A stretch of DNA of 64,000 nt from CAWJPW01 sp963844845 (GTDB lineage: Bacteria > Acidobacteriota > Thermoanaerobaculia > Thermoanaerobaculales > Sulfomarinibacteraceae), in NCBI GenBank assembly GCA_963844845.1, contig CAWJPW010000005.1, forward strand, positions 186,001 to 250,000, written 5' to 3'. The position numbers and the translations under genes are program-made. Position 1 is the first letter of the stretch, and each line of letters starts with the position of its first letter. Positions 18,283 to 26,120 of the stretch are shown here, one piece after another. The notes beneath the pieces are model-generated. The model was not told the DNA's origin. It did not search any database and worked only from the letters and a program-made list of their open reading frames with translations.

Positions 18283-18470
18283 CTGAAGAGGACATGAGAG
18301 CCGCACTCGACGCCTCGTCGTCCGCTCCGCCGCGACGAGAGAGGCGGCCCTGGACGGCCCCTCGCATCGTCTCGCGGCAGCCGCTCGAAGCCATCGCCGC
18401 GGCGTGCACCCCCTCCACCGAAGGCGGGTCCGGCAAAGCCGACCCCACCCGTGGCACGCCCGGCTTCTGA
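18279..18470 (+). CDS. Candidate RiPP precursor peptide A
   Basis: A 63-residue peptide whose GTG overlaps the radical-SAM stop (GTGTGA), so it is translationally coupled; ATG 18294 is an alternative start. After a charged N-terminus come RRPWTAPRIV (22-31), PLEAIAAACTP (35-45) and a Gly/Lys-rich tail (GGSGKADPTRGTPGF). The single Cys43 after an Ala run and the downstream GK resemble small substrates beside radical-SAM/PqqD pairs, as I remember them. W25-TAP may be the leader element bound by the PqqD-like protein. The product is unknown. The identification rests on position, size and motif; it is not homology to a named peptide. Confidence 0.6.
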   Translation: MTEEDMRAALDASSSAPPRRERRPWTAPRIVSRQPLEAIAAACTPSTEGGSGKADPTRGTPGF

Positions 18471-18472
18471 CG

Positions 18473-18754
18473 CTACGCCTCGGCAGCCGGCACGATGAGG
18501 CCGGCAGCCACGGCATCTTCAATGAATCCCTCGAGGTCGGTACGCAGCCGGGCGACGGGCGCCTCGAACTCCTCCACAAGCCGCGACGCGATCGCGCCGA
18601 AGCTCTCGCCATCGTCCACGAGACACAGCACCCGCGCCGCAACCTCGTTGAGGATCAACACCTCGCCCGGCCCCTGTCGCAGCACCACGGCCTCATCCTC
18701 GACAACCCGATAACGCACGTCACGACAGAGCTCGAACCGGCAGTTGTCGTCCAT
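18473..18754 (-). CDS. PqqD-family RiPP recognition protein
   Basis: A 93-residue protein with the PqqD fold pattern: VRYRVVEDEAVVLRQGPGEVLILNEVAARVLCLVD, then a helix-rich half ending LEGFIEDAVAAGLIVP. PqqD-like (RRE) proteins bind the leader of a precursor peptide and present it to a radical-SAM enzyme or, in lasso pathways, to the protease. ATG 18754 follows AGGTG by 5 nt; GTG 18760 is possible. Its start overlaps the stop of candidate peptide B upstream on the same strand, and its stop lies 2 bp from the stop of candidate peptide A, so the maturase unit and this unit converge. Confidence 0.85.
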   Translation of the reverse strand: MDDNCRFELCRDVRYRVVEDEAVVLRQGPGEVLILNEVAARVLCLVDDGESFGAIASRLVEEFEAPVARLRTDLEGFIEDAVAAGLIVPAAEA

Positions 18755-18756
18755 CC

Positions 18757-18960
18757 TCACACCTGCCCCCCGGCGATCTCGCTCATGATCCGTATCACTC
18801 CCGACTGCCGCCCGAACGTGAGCACACCGGTGCCCACCGTCACGGTGGAGCCATCGCGAACCGCCGGCGCCGTGTAGCTGCCGCAGACCGTCACCGCCAC
18901 CGGGCCAGAGGCCGCCAGTCCCGCCGACGCCTGGGCCCGTCGCCTCCTCCTCTCAGCCAT
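18757..18960 (-). CDS. Candidate RiPP precursor peptide B, upstream of the PqqD gene
   Basis: A 67-residue peptide with a basic N-terminus (five Arg in a row), then VCGSYTAPAVRDGSTVT (25-41) and a Gly/Ser-rich tail. The Y29-x-x-P32 followed by Gly37 and Thr44 recalls the YxxP...G...T leader that PqqD-like proteins bind in lasso-peptide pathways. It shares the aromatic-Thr-Ala-Pro motif with peptide A. The stop overlaps the PqqD start region. No strong ribosome-binding site precedes ATG 18960, but an extended -10 promoter lies 32 nt upstream. Reality as a gene is inferred from position and motif; the five Arg and poor translation signal are reasons for doubt. Confidence 0.45.
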   Translation of the reverse strand: MAERRRRRAQASAGLAASGPVAVTVCGSYTAPAVRDGSTVTVGTGVLTFGRQSGVIRIMSEIAGGQV

Positions 18961-18991
18961 CGAGCAGTGGTCGCCGTCCCCCACGCCGTCG

Positions 18992-19000
18992 ATAGTAGCA
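18992..19000 (-). promoter_or_regulatory. Extended -10 promoter for peptide B and pqqD-like gene
   Basis: On the minus strand, TGCTACTAT (19000 to 18992) is an extended -10 element, 31 nt before ATG 18960 and about 105 nt after the stop of the AI-2E family gene, so this unit can be expressed on its own. Confidence 0.45.
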
Positions 19001-19103
19001 GGCGGTCGCCTCCCGGGCGCGGCTGACCACGGCGACCGTCGTGGCGATGACAACAGGGATGTGTCGCCGACCAGCGCGAGCGGAACGCCCTTCTCGCAGA
19101 GGT

Positions 19104-20177
19104 CTACTCTCCACTCGGAGGCGGCCGCACCACCGACGCCTCGTCGACCAGCCGTGGTGAGGTGTCGAGCATGACCGCGACCCAGCGGAGGTCCTCGGTG
19201 TTCTCCAGCAGGATCTTCACCACCATGGTGAGAGGGACCGAGAGCAGCATCCCTAAAGGCCCCCACACCCAGCCCCAGAACACGAGAGAGAGAAAGACGA
19301 CCAACGGTGAGAGACCCAGCCGGCGGCCCATGAGCTGCGGCTCGACGACATTCCCCAACACCATGTTCACCGCGATGAAGCCGGCGGCCGCAAGCAGGGC
19401 TCTCCCCGGGCCGAGCTGGAGCAGGGCGAGGAGTACCGGCGGCACGGCGGCGATGATGGAGCCGAGGTTGGGGATGTAGTTGAGGAGAAAGGCGAGCAGG
19501 CCCCAGAGGAGTGCGAAGTCCACGCCGAGGATGGCGAGCCAGCCCCCCAGGACGATCCCGGTGACCACGCTCACCGCGGTCTTGATCCCCAGGTAGTGCT
19601 GAACCTCCACCATGACCTTGGTGAAGCGTCCCAGGTCGGCGCCCGGCCGTCCCAGCGCCGCCCGGACCTTGCTCGGCAGACCGGCCGCTTCGAGCAGGAT
19701 GAAGACGAGGATGAGAAACACCATGACCACGTTGGAGACGGCGGCGGCGAGGGTCTTGAGCGTTCCCGCCATCATCCCCATCACCGAGCCGACGCTCACG
19801 ATCGATGAGAGGCGGTCCCCGGGGAGATCCACTCGGTGCATCCGCAGCCAGGTCGCGGCGGAGCGGAGCAGCGCCGTGAGCCGGGCCTGGTACTCCGGGA
19901 GAGCTGCGGTGAACTCGTTCACCGAGCCCCCGATCATCGCCCCCACCCCGACCAGCACGCCCATCACCGCCACGACCACCAACAGCACTGCCAACACTGT
20001 CGGTAGCCGCCGTTGCAACCAACGCACCGCGGGTACGCAGAGGATGGCGAGGAACGCGGCGATGAGTAGCGGGATGAGGAGAGTCTGAGCGGCCCGCAGC
20101 CCAGCCACGACGACCACCACGGCCGCTGCGGTCAGGAGCATCCCTGGACCGCCTGCACGCACCTCCGACGAACTCAT
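19104..20177 (-). CDS. AI-2E/PerM-family membrane transporter
   Basis: A 357-residue polytopic membrane protein with about seven to eight helices and the family's GxxxxxxPxLL and YIPNLGSIIAAVPP motifs (the latter near residue 238), plus the long soluble loop between early helices. Family members include the E. coli exporter TqsA and sodium/proton antiporters, so the substrate cannot be told. The start is ATG 20177: TATCCT sits 6 nt upstream with no ribosome-binding site, suggesting a leaderless mRNA. The 279 bp between it and the upstream mutase gene hold no other feature I can support. Confidence 0.85.
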   Translation of the reverse strand: MSSSEVRAGGPGMLLTAAAVVVVVAGLRAAQTLLIPLLIAAFLAILCVPAVRWLQRRLPTVLAVLLVVVAVMGVLVGVGAMIGGSVNEFTAALPEYQARLTALLRSAATWLRMHRVDLPGDRLSSIVSVGSVMGMMAGTLKTLAAAVSNVVMVFLILVFILLEAAGLPSKVRAALGRPGADLGRFTKVMVEVQHYLGIKTAVSVVTGIVLGGWLAILGVDFALLWGLLAFLLNYIPNLGSIIAAVPPVLLALLQLGPGRALLAAAGFIAVNMVLGNVVEPQLMGRRLGLSPLVVFLSLVFWGWVWGPLGMLLSVPLTMVVKILLENTEDLRWVAVMLDTSPRLVDEASVVRPPPSGE

Positions 20178-20183
20178 GGGAGA

Positions 20184-20189
20184 AGGATA
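20184..20189 (-). promoter_or_regulatory. -10 box for leaderless transcription of the AI-2E family gene
   Basis: Minus-strand TATCCT (20189-20184) lies exactly 6 nt before ATG 20177. Confidence 0.5.
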
Positions 20190-20456
20190 GCGGAGGGACC
20201 CCCGACCCGCCACCCCGGGGGACTCAGGCTCAGAGGTGCTCTCTTCCTCCCCAGCCTCTAGGGCGACGACGAGATTGGTGCGGGGCCCCATCCTCTCCAA
20301 CGAGTTCCGCTCGACACGACTGACCCCAGGGCCACAGGCGGTTGGTCATTGCGATCTCGTGACCGCGACCGGAAGGATCGTCGGCGACACCGAGCCCTGG
20401 GAAACGGCCTCAGCTGGGGGTGGGGTCGGTCCTCTCTACCTCGGGACTCGGCGCGG

Positions 20457-21812
20457 CTATTTCTCCGGCTCTCCGAGGTAACCCAGCAGCAACGCCTTCT
20501 TCTCGTTCATCAGCTCGACGGTCCGCGCCTCCAGCACCAGACGCAGGAGCGGCTCGGTGTTCGACGGCCGCACGTTGAACCACCAGTCTCGGTACTGCAC
20601 AGTGATGCCGTCGAGGTGATCCACCTCGCCGTCGCCGAAGACGTCGCCAAGGCGGCGGATCATGCCGTCCTTGTCGTCCACGTGAAAGTTGATCTCACCG
20701 GTGGCGTGATAGCGGTGGAGCGGAGCCACGAGCTCCGACAAAGGCAGACCGGTCTCACGCAGATGGTTGAGTAGCTCCACCACGGTGAGCAGCGAGGAGT
20801 CGGCGGTGTAGTTGCTGCGGTAGTAGAAATGCCCGGCCAGCTCGCCGCCGAAGGGCGAGCCCAGCTCGCGCATGGTGGCCTTCATGAAGGAGTGCCCGAC
20901 CCTCTCGCGCACCGGTCGGCCACCGGCCTCTGCGATCGCCTCCTTGGTGGCCCAGGACGAGCGCAGGTCGTAGACGATGGCAGCGCCCGGCTCCTCTCTC
21001 AGGAATCGCGGCGCCAAAAGCCCGGTGATCATGTCGGCCGAAATGGCGCGGCCCCGCTCGTCGATGAACATGGCCCGGTCGGCGTCACCGTCGAACGCAA
21101 CACCCAGGTCGCAACTCTGCTCGCGCACCAGCCGCTCCACGTCGACGAGGTTCTCGGCCTTGAGCGGATTGGCTTCGTGGTTCGGGAAGCTCCCGTCGAG
21201 CTCGAAGTAGAGGGGGAGGACCTCCACGCCGAGTTGCTCGAGGACGGGAAGGTAGAGAGTCGCCATGCCGTTGGCGGCGTCGGCGGCGACGCGTAGGCGT
21301 GGCTCGCGGGCGACGAGATGCGACAGCACGTGCTCGGTGTACGCGGAAAACACCTCCCGCCGCTCCTCGCCGGCGAGGGGCTCGAGGTCCATGGCGACGC
21401 TGCTGCCTTCGACCAGCTTCTCCAGGCGTGCGATTCCCGTGTCCCACGAAACCGGGATCGCGTCCCGGCGGGACATCTTGAAGCCGTTGTACACGGCAGG
21501 GTTGTGGCTGGCCGTGACCTGGATCCCGCCGGACGCTCTGAAGTAACCGGTGGCGAAGTAGTTCTGGGGCGTGTCGGCGAGACCGATGTCGATCACCGCC
21601 AATCCCCGGGCCCGCAGGCCGCGCTTCAAAGCCGCTGCCAACGGCTCCGAGTGGGAGCGCATGTCGCGGGACACCACCACCACCGGCCCCCGGGCGACGT
21701 CAGCCTCGTCCAAGAGATCCTGGTAGTGGTAGCCGACCCTGAACGCCGTCCTCTCGTCGAGCTGCTCCGGGTAGGTTCCACGGATGTCGTACGCTTTGAA
21801 GATGCCTGCCAT
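20457..21812 (-). CDS. Phosphomannomutase/phosphoglucomutase
   Basis: A 451-residue alpha-D-phosphohexomutase. It interconverts hexose 1- and 6-phosphates, feeding sugar-nucleotide, polysaccharide or glycogen synthesis. Family motifs: active-site TASHNP (Ser near residue 100), metal loop DGDADR (near 237), sugar-binding GGELAGH (usually GEMSGH; Leu replaces Met and Gly replaces Glu, near 320) and phosphate-binding RPSNTEP (near 415). The motif set fits bifunctional PMM/PGM rather than GlmM. ATG 21812 has GGAGGA just upstream. It follows the S9 peptidase gene by 20 nt, so the two are probably cotranscribed. Confidence 0.92.
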   Translation of the reverse strand: MAGIFKAYDIRGTYPEQLDERTAFRVGYHYQDLLDEADVARGPVVVVSRDMRSHSEPLAAALKRGLRARGLAVIDIGLADTPQNYFATGYFRASGGIQVTASHNPAVYNGFKMSRRDAIPVSWDTGIARLEKLVEGSSVAMDLEPLAGEERREVFSAYTEHVLSHLVAREPRLRVAADAANGMATLYLPVLEQLGVEVLPLYFELDGSFPNHEANPLKAENLVDVERLVREQSCDLGVAFDGDADRAMFIDERGRAISADMITGLLAPRFLREEPGAAIVYDLRSSWATKEAIAEAGGRPVRERVGHSFMKATMRELGSPFGGELAGHFYYRSNYTADSSLLTVVELLNHLRETGLPLSELVAPLHRYHATGEINFHVDDKDGMIRRLGDVFGDGEVDHLDGITVQYRDWWFNVRPSNTEPLLRLVLEARTVELMNEKKALLLGYLGEPEK

Positions 21813-21832
21813 TCGTCCTCCGGAGCGCGGTC

Positions 21833-23968
21833 CTACTTGCTGTCGTCCGCATTTTTGAACACCTGGTTCCGGGCGAACTGCTCCACGTTCCAGGGCGGAG
21901 CCCCTCCCCCGAGCCACTGATGGAACCAGTCGAGGTGCTCAAGATAGTAGAAACACATCTCGTACCAGCTGGGCCAGTGCCCGGACCCGGGGTAGACGAC
22001 CAGCCGCGAGGGCACCTTCATCTTCTGCAGATCGGTGAAGAACATCAGGCTCTGGGTGTAGGGCACTCTGAAGTCCTGCTCGCCGGTGATCACCATGGTG
22101 GGCATCTTGAAGTTCAGCACGTAGGACGAAGGTGAGGAGCTCTGATAGAGCTCCGCCTGCTCCCAGGGCGTACCGCACAGGTCGTGCTCGGGAAACCAGA
22201 GCTCTTCCGTTGCCGAGTACATGGCGCGGAGGTCGTACACCCCCATCATCGAGGCGATGGCTTTGAAGCGATCGGTGTGTCCCTCGAACCACATCATCAT
22301 GTACCCGCCGTAGGACCACCCCATGGCTCCCATGCGCTGGGAGTCCACGTAGGGCAGGGCGGCCACGGCGTCGGTGACCTTCATGAGGTCCCCGTAGACT
22401 CTGCCGCCCCAATCGCAGCTGATGGCGTCGATGAAGTCCTGACCGAAGCCATTCGACCCGGTCGGGTTGGCGAATGCCACGACGTAACCCTTGCCGGGGT
22501 AGACCTGCCAGTCGCCGCGGTAGGCGTCCGTCCACGCCTGCTGCGGCCCGCCATGGACGTTGAGGATCAGCGGGTAACGCTTCGCCGGGTCGAAGTCGTG
22601 CGGTTTGACGATGAAGACCTGAACCTTGTACTCCCCGGCCCCCTGCACCCAGAGCTGCTCGGCGGGACGGACGTCCACCTGATCCAGGAGGTCGGCGTTG
22701 AACGAGGTCAGTGCCCGGCGGCCGGAGCCGTCCAGAGTGCCGCGGATGATCTCCGGCGGCGCACCGACCCTGCGGGTGGAGTAGACGAACGCTCGCCCGT
22801 CGGGAGCCAGCTCCCAGCCGCCGATGGTGCCGTCGGCGAGGACCTGGAGGATGGTCTTGCCCTCGAGGTCGGTGCGGAACAGCGGCGTGCGGCCGCGGAC
22901 GTCTGCCGCGAAGTAGAGGGTTCTGCTGTCGGGGCTCCAGCGAATCGACTCGGTCCAGTCGTCGAAGCCGTCGCGACCCGTGAGGTAGCGGACTGTCCCG
23001 TCCTCACGGCCGTAGAGCGCCAGGCGGAAGAGGTCGGACTCATAGCCGGGAGTGGCCTGGCTGCGAAATGCTATGAAGCGCCCGTCCGGCGAGTACACGG
23101 GACTGCCGTCCCAGCCGTGATTTGCTGCGGTGAGGTTGTGAGGGGCCGTCGCGGCCGCGTCGCCACCCACGGCCACCGTCCAGAGGTCCGAGTTTGTCGA
23201 GCTCGCCGGATCCGCATCGTGATTGGAGACGTAGCACAGCTCGCCGCCGTCAGGGGAGAAGGCATAGCCAACTTCGCCGCCCAGCGAGAAGGTCGGGCTG
23301 TCCCAGCGGCCGGGCGTGAGGTCCCGTGTCACCTCGCCGGAGTCGGCGGCCACAAGGAGAACATGGCTGTACGTCCCGTCCCGCCACTGGGTCCAGTGCC
23401 GGTAGAGCAGCCCGTCCGCGGTGTGCACGTGAAGAGGCCCGGCGTCCCTGGACTCGAGAAGAGTCCGATTGCATTCGGCGTCGGCGCCGCACTCCGGGTA
23501 GACCTTGGATGACACGGCAATGACGCTGCCGTCGGGCGACCACACAGGGTCACTCGCTCCCATAGGGAAGTCGCTGAGCTGGCGCGCCTCGCCGCCGTCC
23601 ACCGCCATCACGTACAGCTGAGTCGTGTCCCCGCCGCGGTCCGAGACGAAGACGAGCTTGGTTCCATCCGGAGAGAAGGCGGGCGCGCCGTCGTGATGAC
23701 GGCCGAAGGTCAGCTGACGCAGCCCGCTCCCGTCTGCGGCCATCATCCAGATCTCCGACCAGCTCTCGCCCTTCTCCAACTCGTAGCGCCTGACGGTGAA
23801 CGCCACCTTTCCCGTGGCTGGGGCGACAACCGGAGCGCCGACGAATGCGGTCCGGTAGTAGTCGCTGATCTCGAAGGCCCGCTTCGGAGCGGTGGTCTGA
23901 TCGGTCGCGGCTGAGGCGCCCGCTGCCACCAGCAGGGCCAGACCGAAGGTCGCGATTCGCGCGTGCAT
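21833..23968 (-). CDS. Secreted S9-family peptidase (prolyl oligopeptidase type)
   Basis: A 711-residue protein with a signal peptide (MHARIATFGLALLVAAGASA). Residues about 25-430 form a WD40/TolB-like beta propeller (repeated SPDGxxxxFxS patterns). The C-terminal alpha/beta hydrolase has the nucleophile in GWSYGGYMMMW (near 560), the acid in GEQDFRVPYTQS (near 643) and the His in GSGHWPSW (near 675). S9C peptidases cleave acylaminoacyl- or dipeptidyl groups from short peptides. A periplasmic peptide-scavenging role is likely. AAGGAGGA precedes ATG 23968. It is upstream of and close to the phosphohexomutase gene. Confidence 0.93.
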   Translation of the reverse strand: MHARIATFGLALLVAAGASAATDQTTAPKRAFEISDYYRTAFVGAPVVAPATGKVAFTVRRYELEKGESWSEIWMMAADGSGLRQLTFGRHHDGAPAFSPDGTKLVFVSDRGGDTTQLYVMAVDGGEARQLSDFPMGASDPVWSPDGSVIAVSSKVYPECGADAECNRTLLESRDAGPLHVHTADGLLYRHWTQWRDGTYSHVLLVAADSGEVTRDLTPGRWDSPTFSLGGEVGYAFSPDGGELCYVSNHDADPASSTNSDLWTVAVGGDAAATAPHNLTAANHGWDGSPVYSPDGRFIAFRSQATPGYESDLFRLALYGREDGTVRYLTGRDGFDDWTESIRWSPDSRTLYFAADVRGRTPLFRTDLEGKTILQVLADGTIGGWELAPDGRAFVYSTRRVGAPPEIIRGTLDGSGRRALTSFNADLLDQVDVRPAEQLWVQGAGEYKVQVFIVKPHDFDPAKRYPLILNVHGGPQQAWTDAYRGDWQVYPGKGYVVAFANPTGSNGFGQDFIDAISCDWGGRVYGDLMKVTDAVAALPYVDSQRMGAMGWSYGGYMMMWFEGHTDRFKAIASMMGVYDLRAMYSATEELWFPEHDLCGTPWEQAELYQSSSPSSYVLNFKMPTMVITGEQDFRVPYTQSLMFFTDLQKMKVPSRLVVYPGSGHWPSWYEMCFYYLEHLDWFHQWLGGGAPPWNVEQFARNQVFKNADDSK

Positions 23969-24025
23969 CCCGTCCTCCTTGGTGCGTCGCTCGAGACGCG
24001 CCATGATAGCAAGGCAGGTCGAAGC

Positions 24026-25075
24026 CTACTCCAGCACCACGCCCACCTCGGCCAGCGCGCGGCTGGGCTCGAGGCCCAGCGTCGCCGGGGTCTGATAACC
24101 CACTGGGGCGCCGCCGCCCAGGAGCCGAGCGGCGCCCATGGCGACGATCTCGGCGGTGAGTCCGTAGGGATCGGCGCCCGTGGCCACTGCCCGGAAACCG
24201 TCAGCATCTGCCACCAGCGTGAAGCGGCTGGTACGTCGGTCCTGCTCGCTGGGCCCCTTGCCCTTCGCCGGGAGAAACGGCCTTGCCGCCAACCGCGCGA
24301 GGGGCCTCATGACCGCTCCCGCGGGGCCTACGAACCGTAGTGCCGCTGCGGTGGCGGCAGGCATCCTCACCAAGCTGAAGGCCGTGTCCACTGTGCCGCG
24401 CCGGCTGAGGAATATCGGTTCCCCGAAGGGCATCCAGGCGCAGGTACGGCCGCCGAAGGGAAACACGACCCGCCGCCGCAACGACCCGGTTCTCCGCTCC
24501 AGCAACCGCCCGCCCTCGAGGCTGTGACCGCGAACGCCCAGCATGCCCAGGATCGAGAGCGCTGTACCGCGGCTCACGTGCCCAGCCGTGAAGCTGTAGG
24601 CAACCGTCACATTGCTGAAGTGCTCCGCGCCGGACCGGTCCATGGCCACCGCAGCGATCCAGTCGCCCACGGCGAACTCCATTGCCATCGCGCTCACGGC
24701 GGTGCAGCCCGCCATCGTCGCAGGGCCGTCAAGCTCTCGCGCGATCCGGAGAATGAAGGGCTGCTCCCCGGTTGTGTCGAGGTAGTGCACCCCCGCGCTC
24801 ACTGCAGCCTCGGCCACTGTCCAGCCGTTCCTGAGGAACGGTCCGGCGCAGCTCACCAGCACGCGTGTGCCGCCGCCAACCACCAAAGACAGGGACTGTC
24901 GCCGACGCGCATCGGCCACCAGCACGTCCTCGGCGCCCAGCTCATCCGCCAGTCGCAGCAACCGCGCGCGATTTCGTCCGGCCACTGCGAAGGGTAGGCC
25001 CCGGCGGGCGAGCGCACGGCACACCAAGCGGCCGGTGTAGCCGGTGGCGGCAAACACCGTGATGCGATCCCCCAC
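24026..25075 (-). CDS. Saccharopine dehydrogenase-like NAD(P)-binding oxidoreductase
   Basis: A 349-residue protein with an N-terminal Rossmann fold (ITVFAATGYTGRLVCRAL, with the GxTGxxG turn) and the family segment CAGPFLRNGWTVAEAAVSAG. Related proteins include trans-acting enoyl reductases and saccharopine-dehydrogenase-like enzymes, so the substrate is undetermined. GTG 25075 is preferred because GGGAGG lies 5 nt upstream; a GTG at 25081 would overlap that site. A TAGACT -10 box lies about 28 nt upstream. It is divergent from the SRAP gene. Confidence 0.85.
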   Translation of the reverse strand: MGDRITVFAATGYTGRLVCRALARRGLPFAVAGRNRARLLRLADELGAEDVLVADARRRQSLSLVVGGGTRVLVSCAGPFLRNGWTVAEAAVSAGVHYLDTTGEQPFILRIARELDGPATMAGCTAVSAMAMEFAVGDWIAAVAMDRSGAEHFSNVTVAYSFTAGHVSRGTALSILGMLGVRGHSLEGGRLLERRTGSLRRRVVFPFGGRTCAWMPFGEPIFLSRRGTVDTAFSLVRMPAATAAALRFVGPAGAVMRPLARLAARPFLPAKGKGPSEQDRRTSRFTLVADADGFRAVATGADPYGLTAEIVAMGAARLLGGGAPVGYQTPATLGLEPSRALAEVGVVLE

Positions 25076-25102
25076 GCCCACCTCCCGATCTCGTGCTCGG
25101 CC

Positions 25103-25108
25103 AGTCTA
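25103..25108 (-). promoter_or_regulatory. -10 box of the oxidoreductase gene
   Basis: Minus-strand TAGACT, followed by a normal leader with GGGAGG. The same hexamer serves the divergent SRAP gene 33 bp away. Confidence 0.4.
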
Positions 25109-25140
25109 CCGCGAAGCGAAGCAATGGTGGGCGGCTGGGC

Positions 25141-25146
25141 TAGACT
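25141..25146 (+). promoter_or_regulatory. -10 box for leaderless transcription of the SRAP gene
   Basis: TAGACT ends 6 nt before ATG 25153 and there is no Shine-Dalgarno sequence in between. Confidence 0.5.
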
Positions 25147-25152
25147 CGGATC

Positions 25153-25821
25153 ATGTGCGGCCGTTACACCCTGACGCTCAGCGGCCAGGCGCTCGCCGAG
25201 GCCTTCGAGCTCGATGACGTGCCCGCGGCGACGCCTCGCTACAACGTCGCACCCACCCAGAGCATGCCGGTCATCCGGGGCGGGGAAGCGGGCCGCCGCA
25301 CGTGTGCGCTGCACCGTTGGGGACTGGTGCCCTTCTGGGCCGACGACCCCGCGATCGGAAACCGGCTCATCAACGCGCGCTCGGAGAGCGTCGCCGGCAA
25401 GCCGGCATTCCGCGCTGCGTTCCGGCATCGCCGCTGCCTGGTGCCGGCAGACGGCTTCTACGAGTGGCGCAGGGAAGGCGGCGGCAAACAGCCGTACCTG
25501 ATCCGCTTCGGCGACGGCAGGCTGTTCGCGTTCGCCGGGCTCTGGGAGCACTGGTCGCCCTCGGACGGCCAAGTGCTGGATAGCTTCACGATCCTCACGA
25601 CGTCGCCTAACGATGTGGTGAGGCCCGTACACGACCGCATGCCAGTGATTCTCCCGCCCCAGCACTACGACCGCTGGCTCGGCTTCACCGAGGCCAGCGC
25701 AAGCGAGCTTCAGGCCCTCCTCTGCCCGCACCCGTCCGAGGGCATGGAGCTCCATCCGGTAAGCAGGCGGGTGAACTCGCCAGCCAACGATGATCCGCAG
25801 GTCGTCGAGCCTTCCCCGTAG
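25153..25821 (+). CDS. SOS response-associated peptidase (SRAP/HMCES family)
   Basis: A 222-residue SRAP-domain protein. It begins MCGRYTL; Cys2 becomes the catalytic N-terminal residue that crosslinks to abasic sites in single-stranded DNA in the E. coli YedK and human HMCES homologues. Other family positions are present: RYNVAPTQ (near 30-37), HRWGLVPFWA, NARSE (near 77-81), CLVPADGFYEW (near 98-108) and PVHDRMPVIL with the active-site His near 163. The role is protection of abasic sites during replication. ATG 25153 is the only start that keeps Cys at position 2, which supports the leaderless reading. Confidence 0.95.
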   Translation: MCGRYTLTLSGQALAEAFELDDVPAATPRYNVAPTQSMPVIRGGEAGRRTCALHRWGLVPFWADDPAIGNRLINARSESVAGKPAFRAAFRHRRCLVPADGFYEWRREGGGKQPYLIRFGDGRLFAFAGLWEHWSPSDGQVLDSFTILTTSPNDVVRPVHDRMPVILPPQHYDRWLGFTEASASELQALLCPHPSEGMELHPVSRRVNSPANDDPQVVEPSP

Positions 25822-26001
25822 TCTCTCGACGACCTAGTGGGTCTACCGCTCGACTACCGCCGGAGCACGCCGACCGCTTCGCGGCCACCCCGGCCACGCC
25901 CCGGCGGCGCGACTCAGGCAGGCGACTTGGCGCTGAGGGCCCGGGGCGGCCGTGATGCCGCGCGCCAGCGCCCGTCGTCGCCGCCCTCGCGAACGCGCCG
26001 A

Positions 26002-26026
26002 CGGGCGGCGGCACAGCCGCCGCCCG
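26002..26026. terminator. Perfect 11-bp G+C hairpin downstream of SRAP
   Basis: CGGGCGGCGGC (26002-26012), loop ACA, and its exact complement (26016-26026). There is no U-tract, so factor-independent termination is not assured. The 299-bp gap (25822-26120) otherwise holds only the next gene's promoter. Confidence 0.4.
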
Positions 26027-26047
26027 GGAGCCGGTCTCAGGGAGAGC

Positions 26048-26053
26048 TATACT
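26048..26053 (+). promoter_or_regulatory. -10 box of the GYF_2/AIM24 gene
   Basis: TATACT lies about 68 nt before ATG 26121, just after the preceding hairpin. No convincing -35 hexamer is seen. Confidence 0.4.
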
Positions 26054-26120
26054 CCCAGGCATCAATTCAACCGGTGCGCGCCCCTGCCATCGTAGAGGCG
26101 CACCGGCTGCGGGAGGCTTC

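Noticed and set aside
17149..18960. Lasso-peptide or PQQ gene cluster
   Set aside because: No B2 protease, lasso cyclase, pqqA (Glu-x3-Tyr), pqqB or pqqC genes are present; only a PqqD-like protein and a PqqE-like enzyme.
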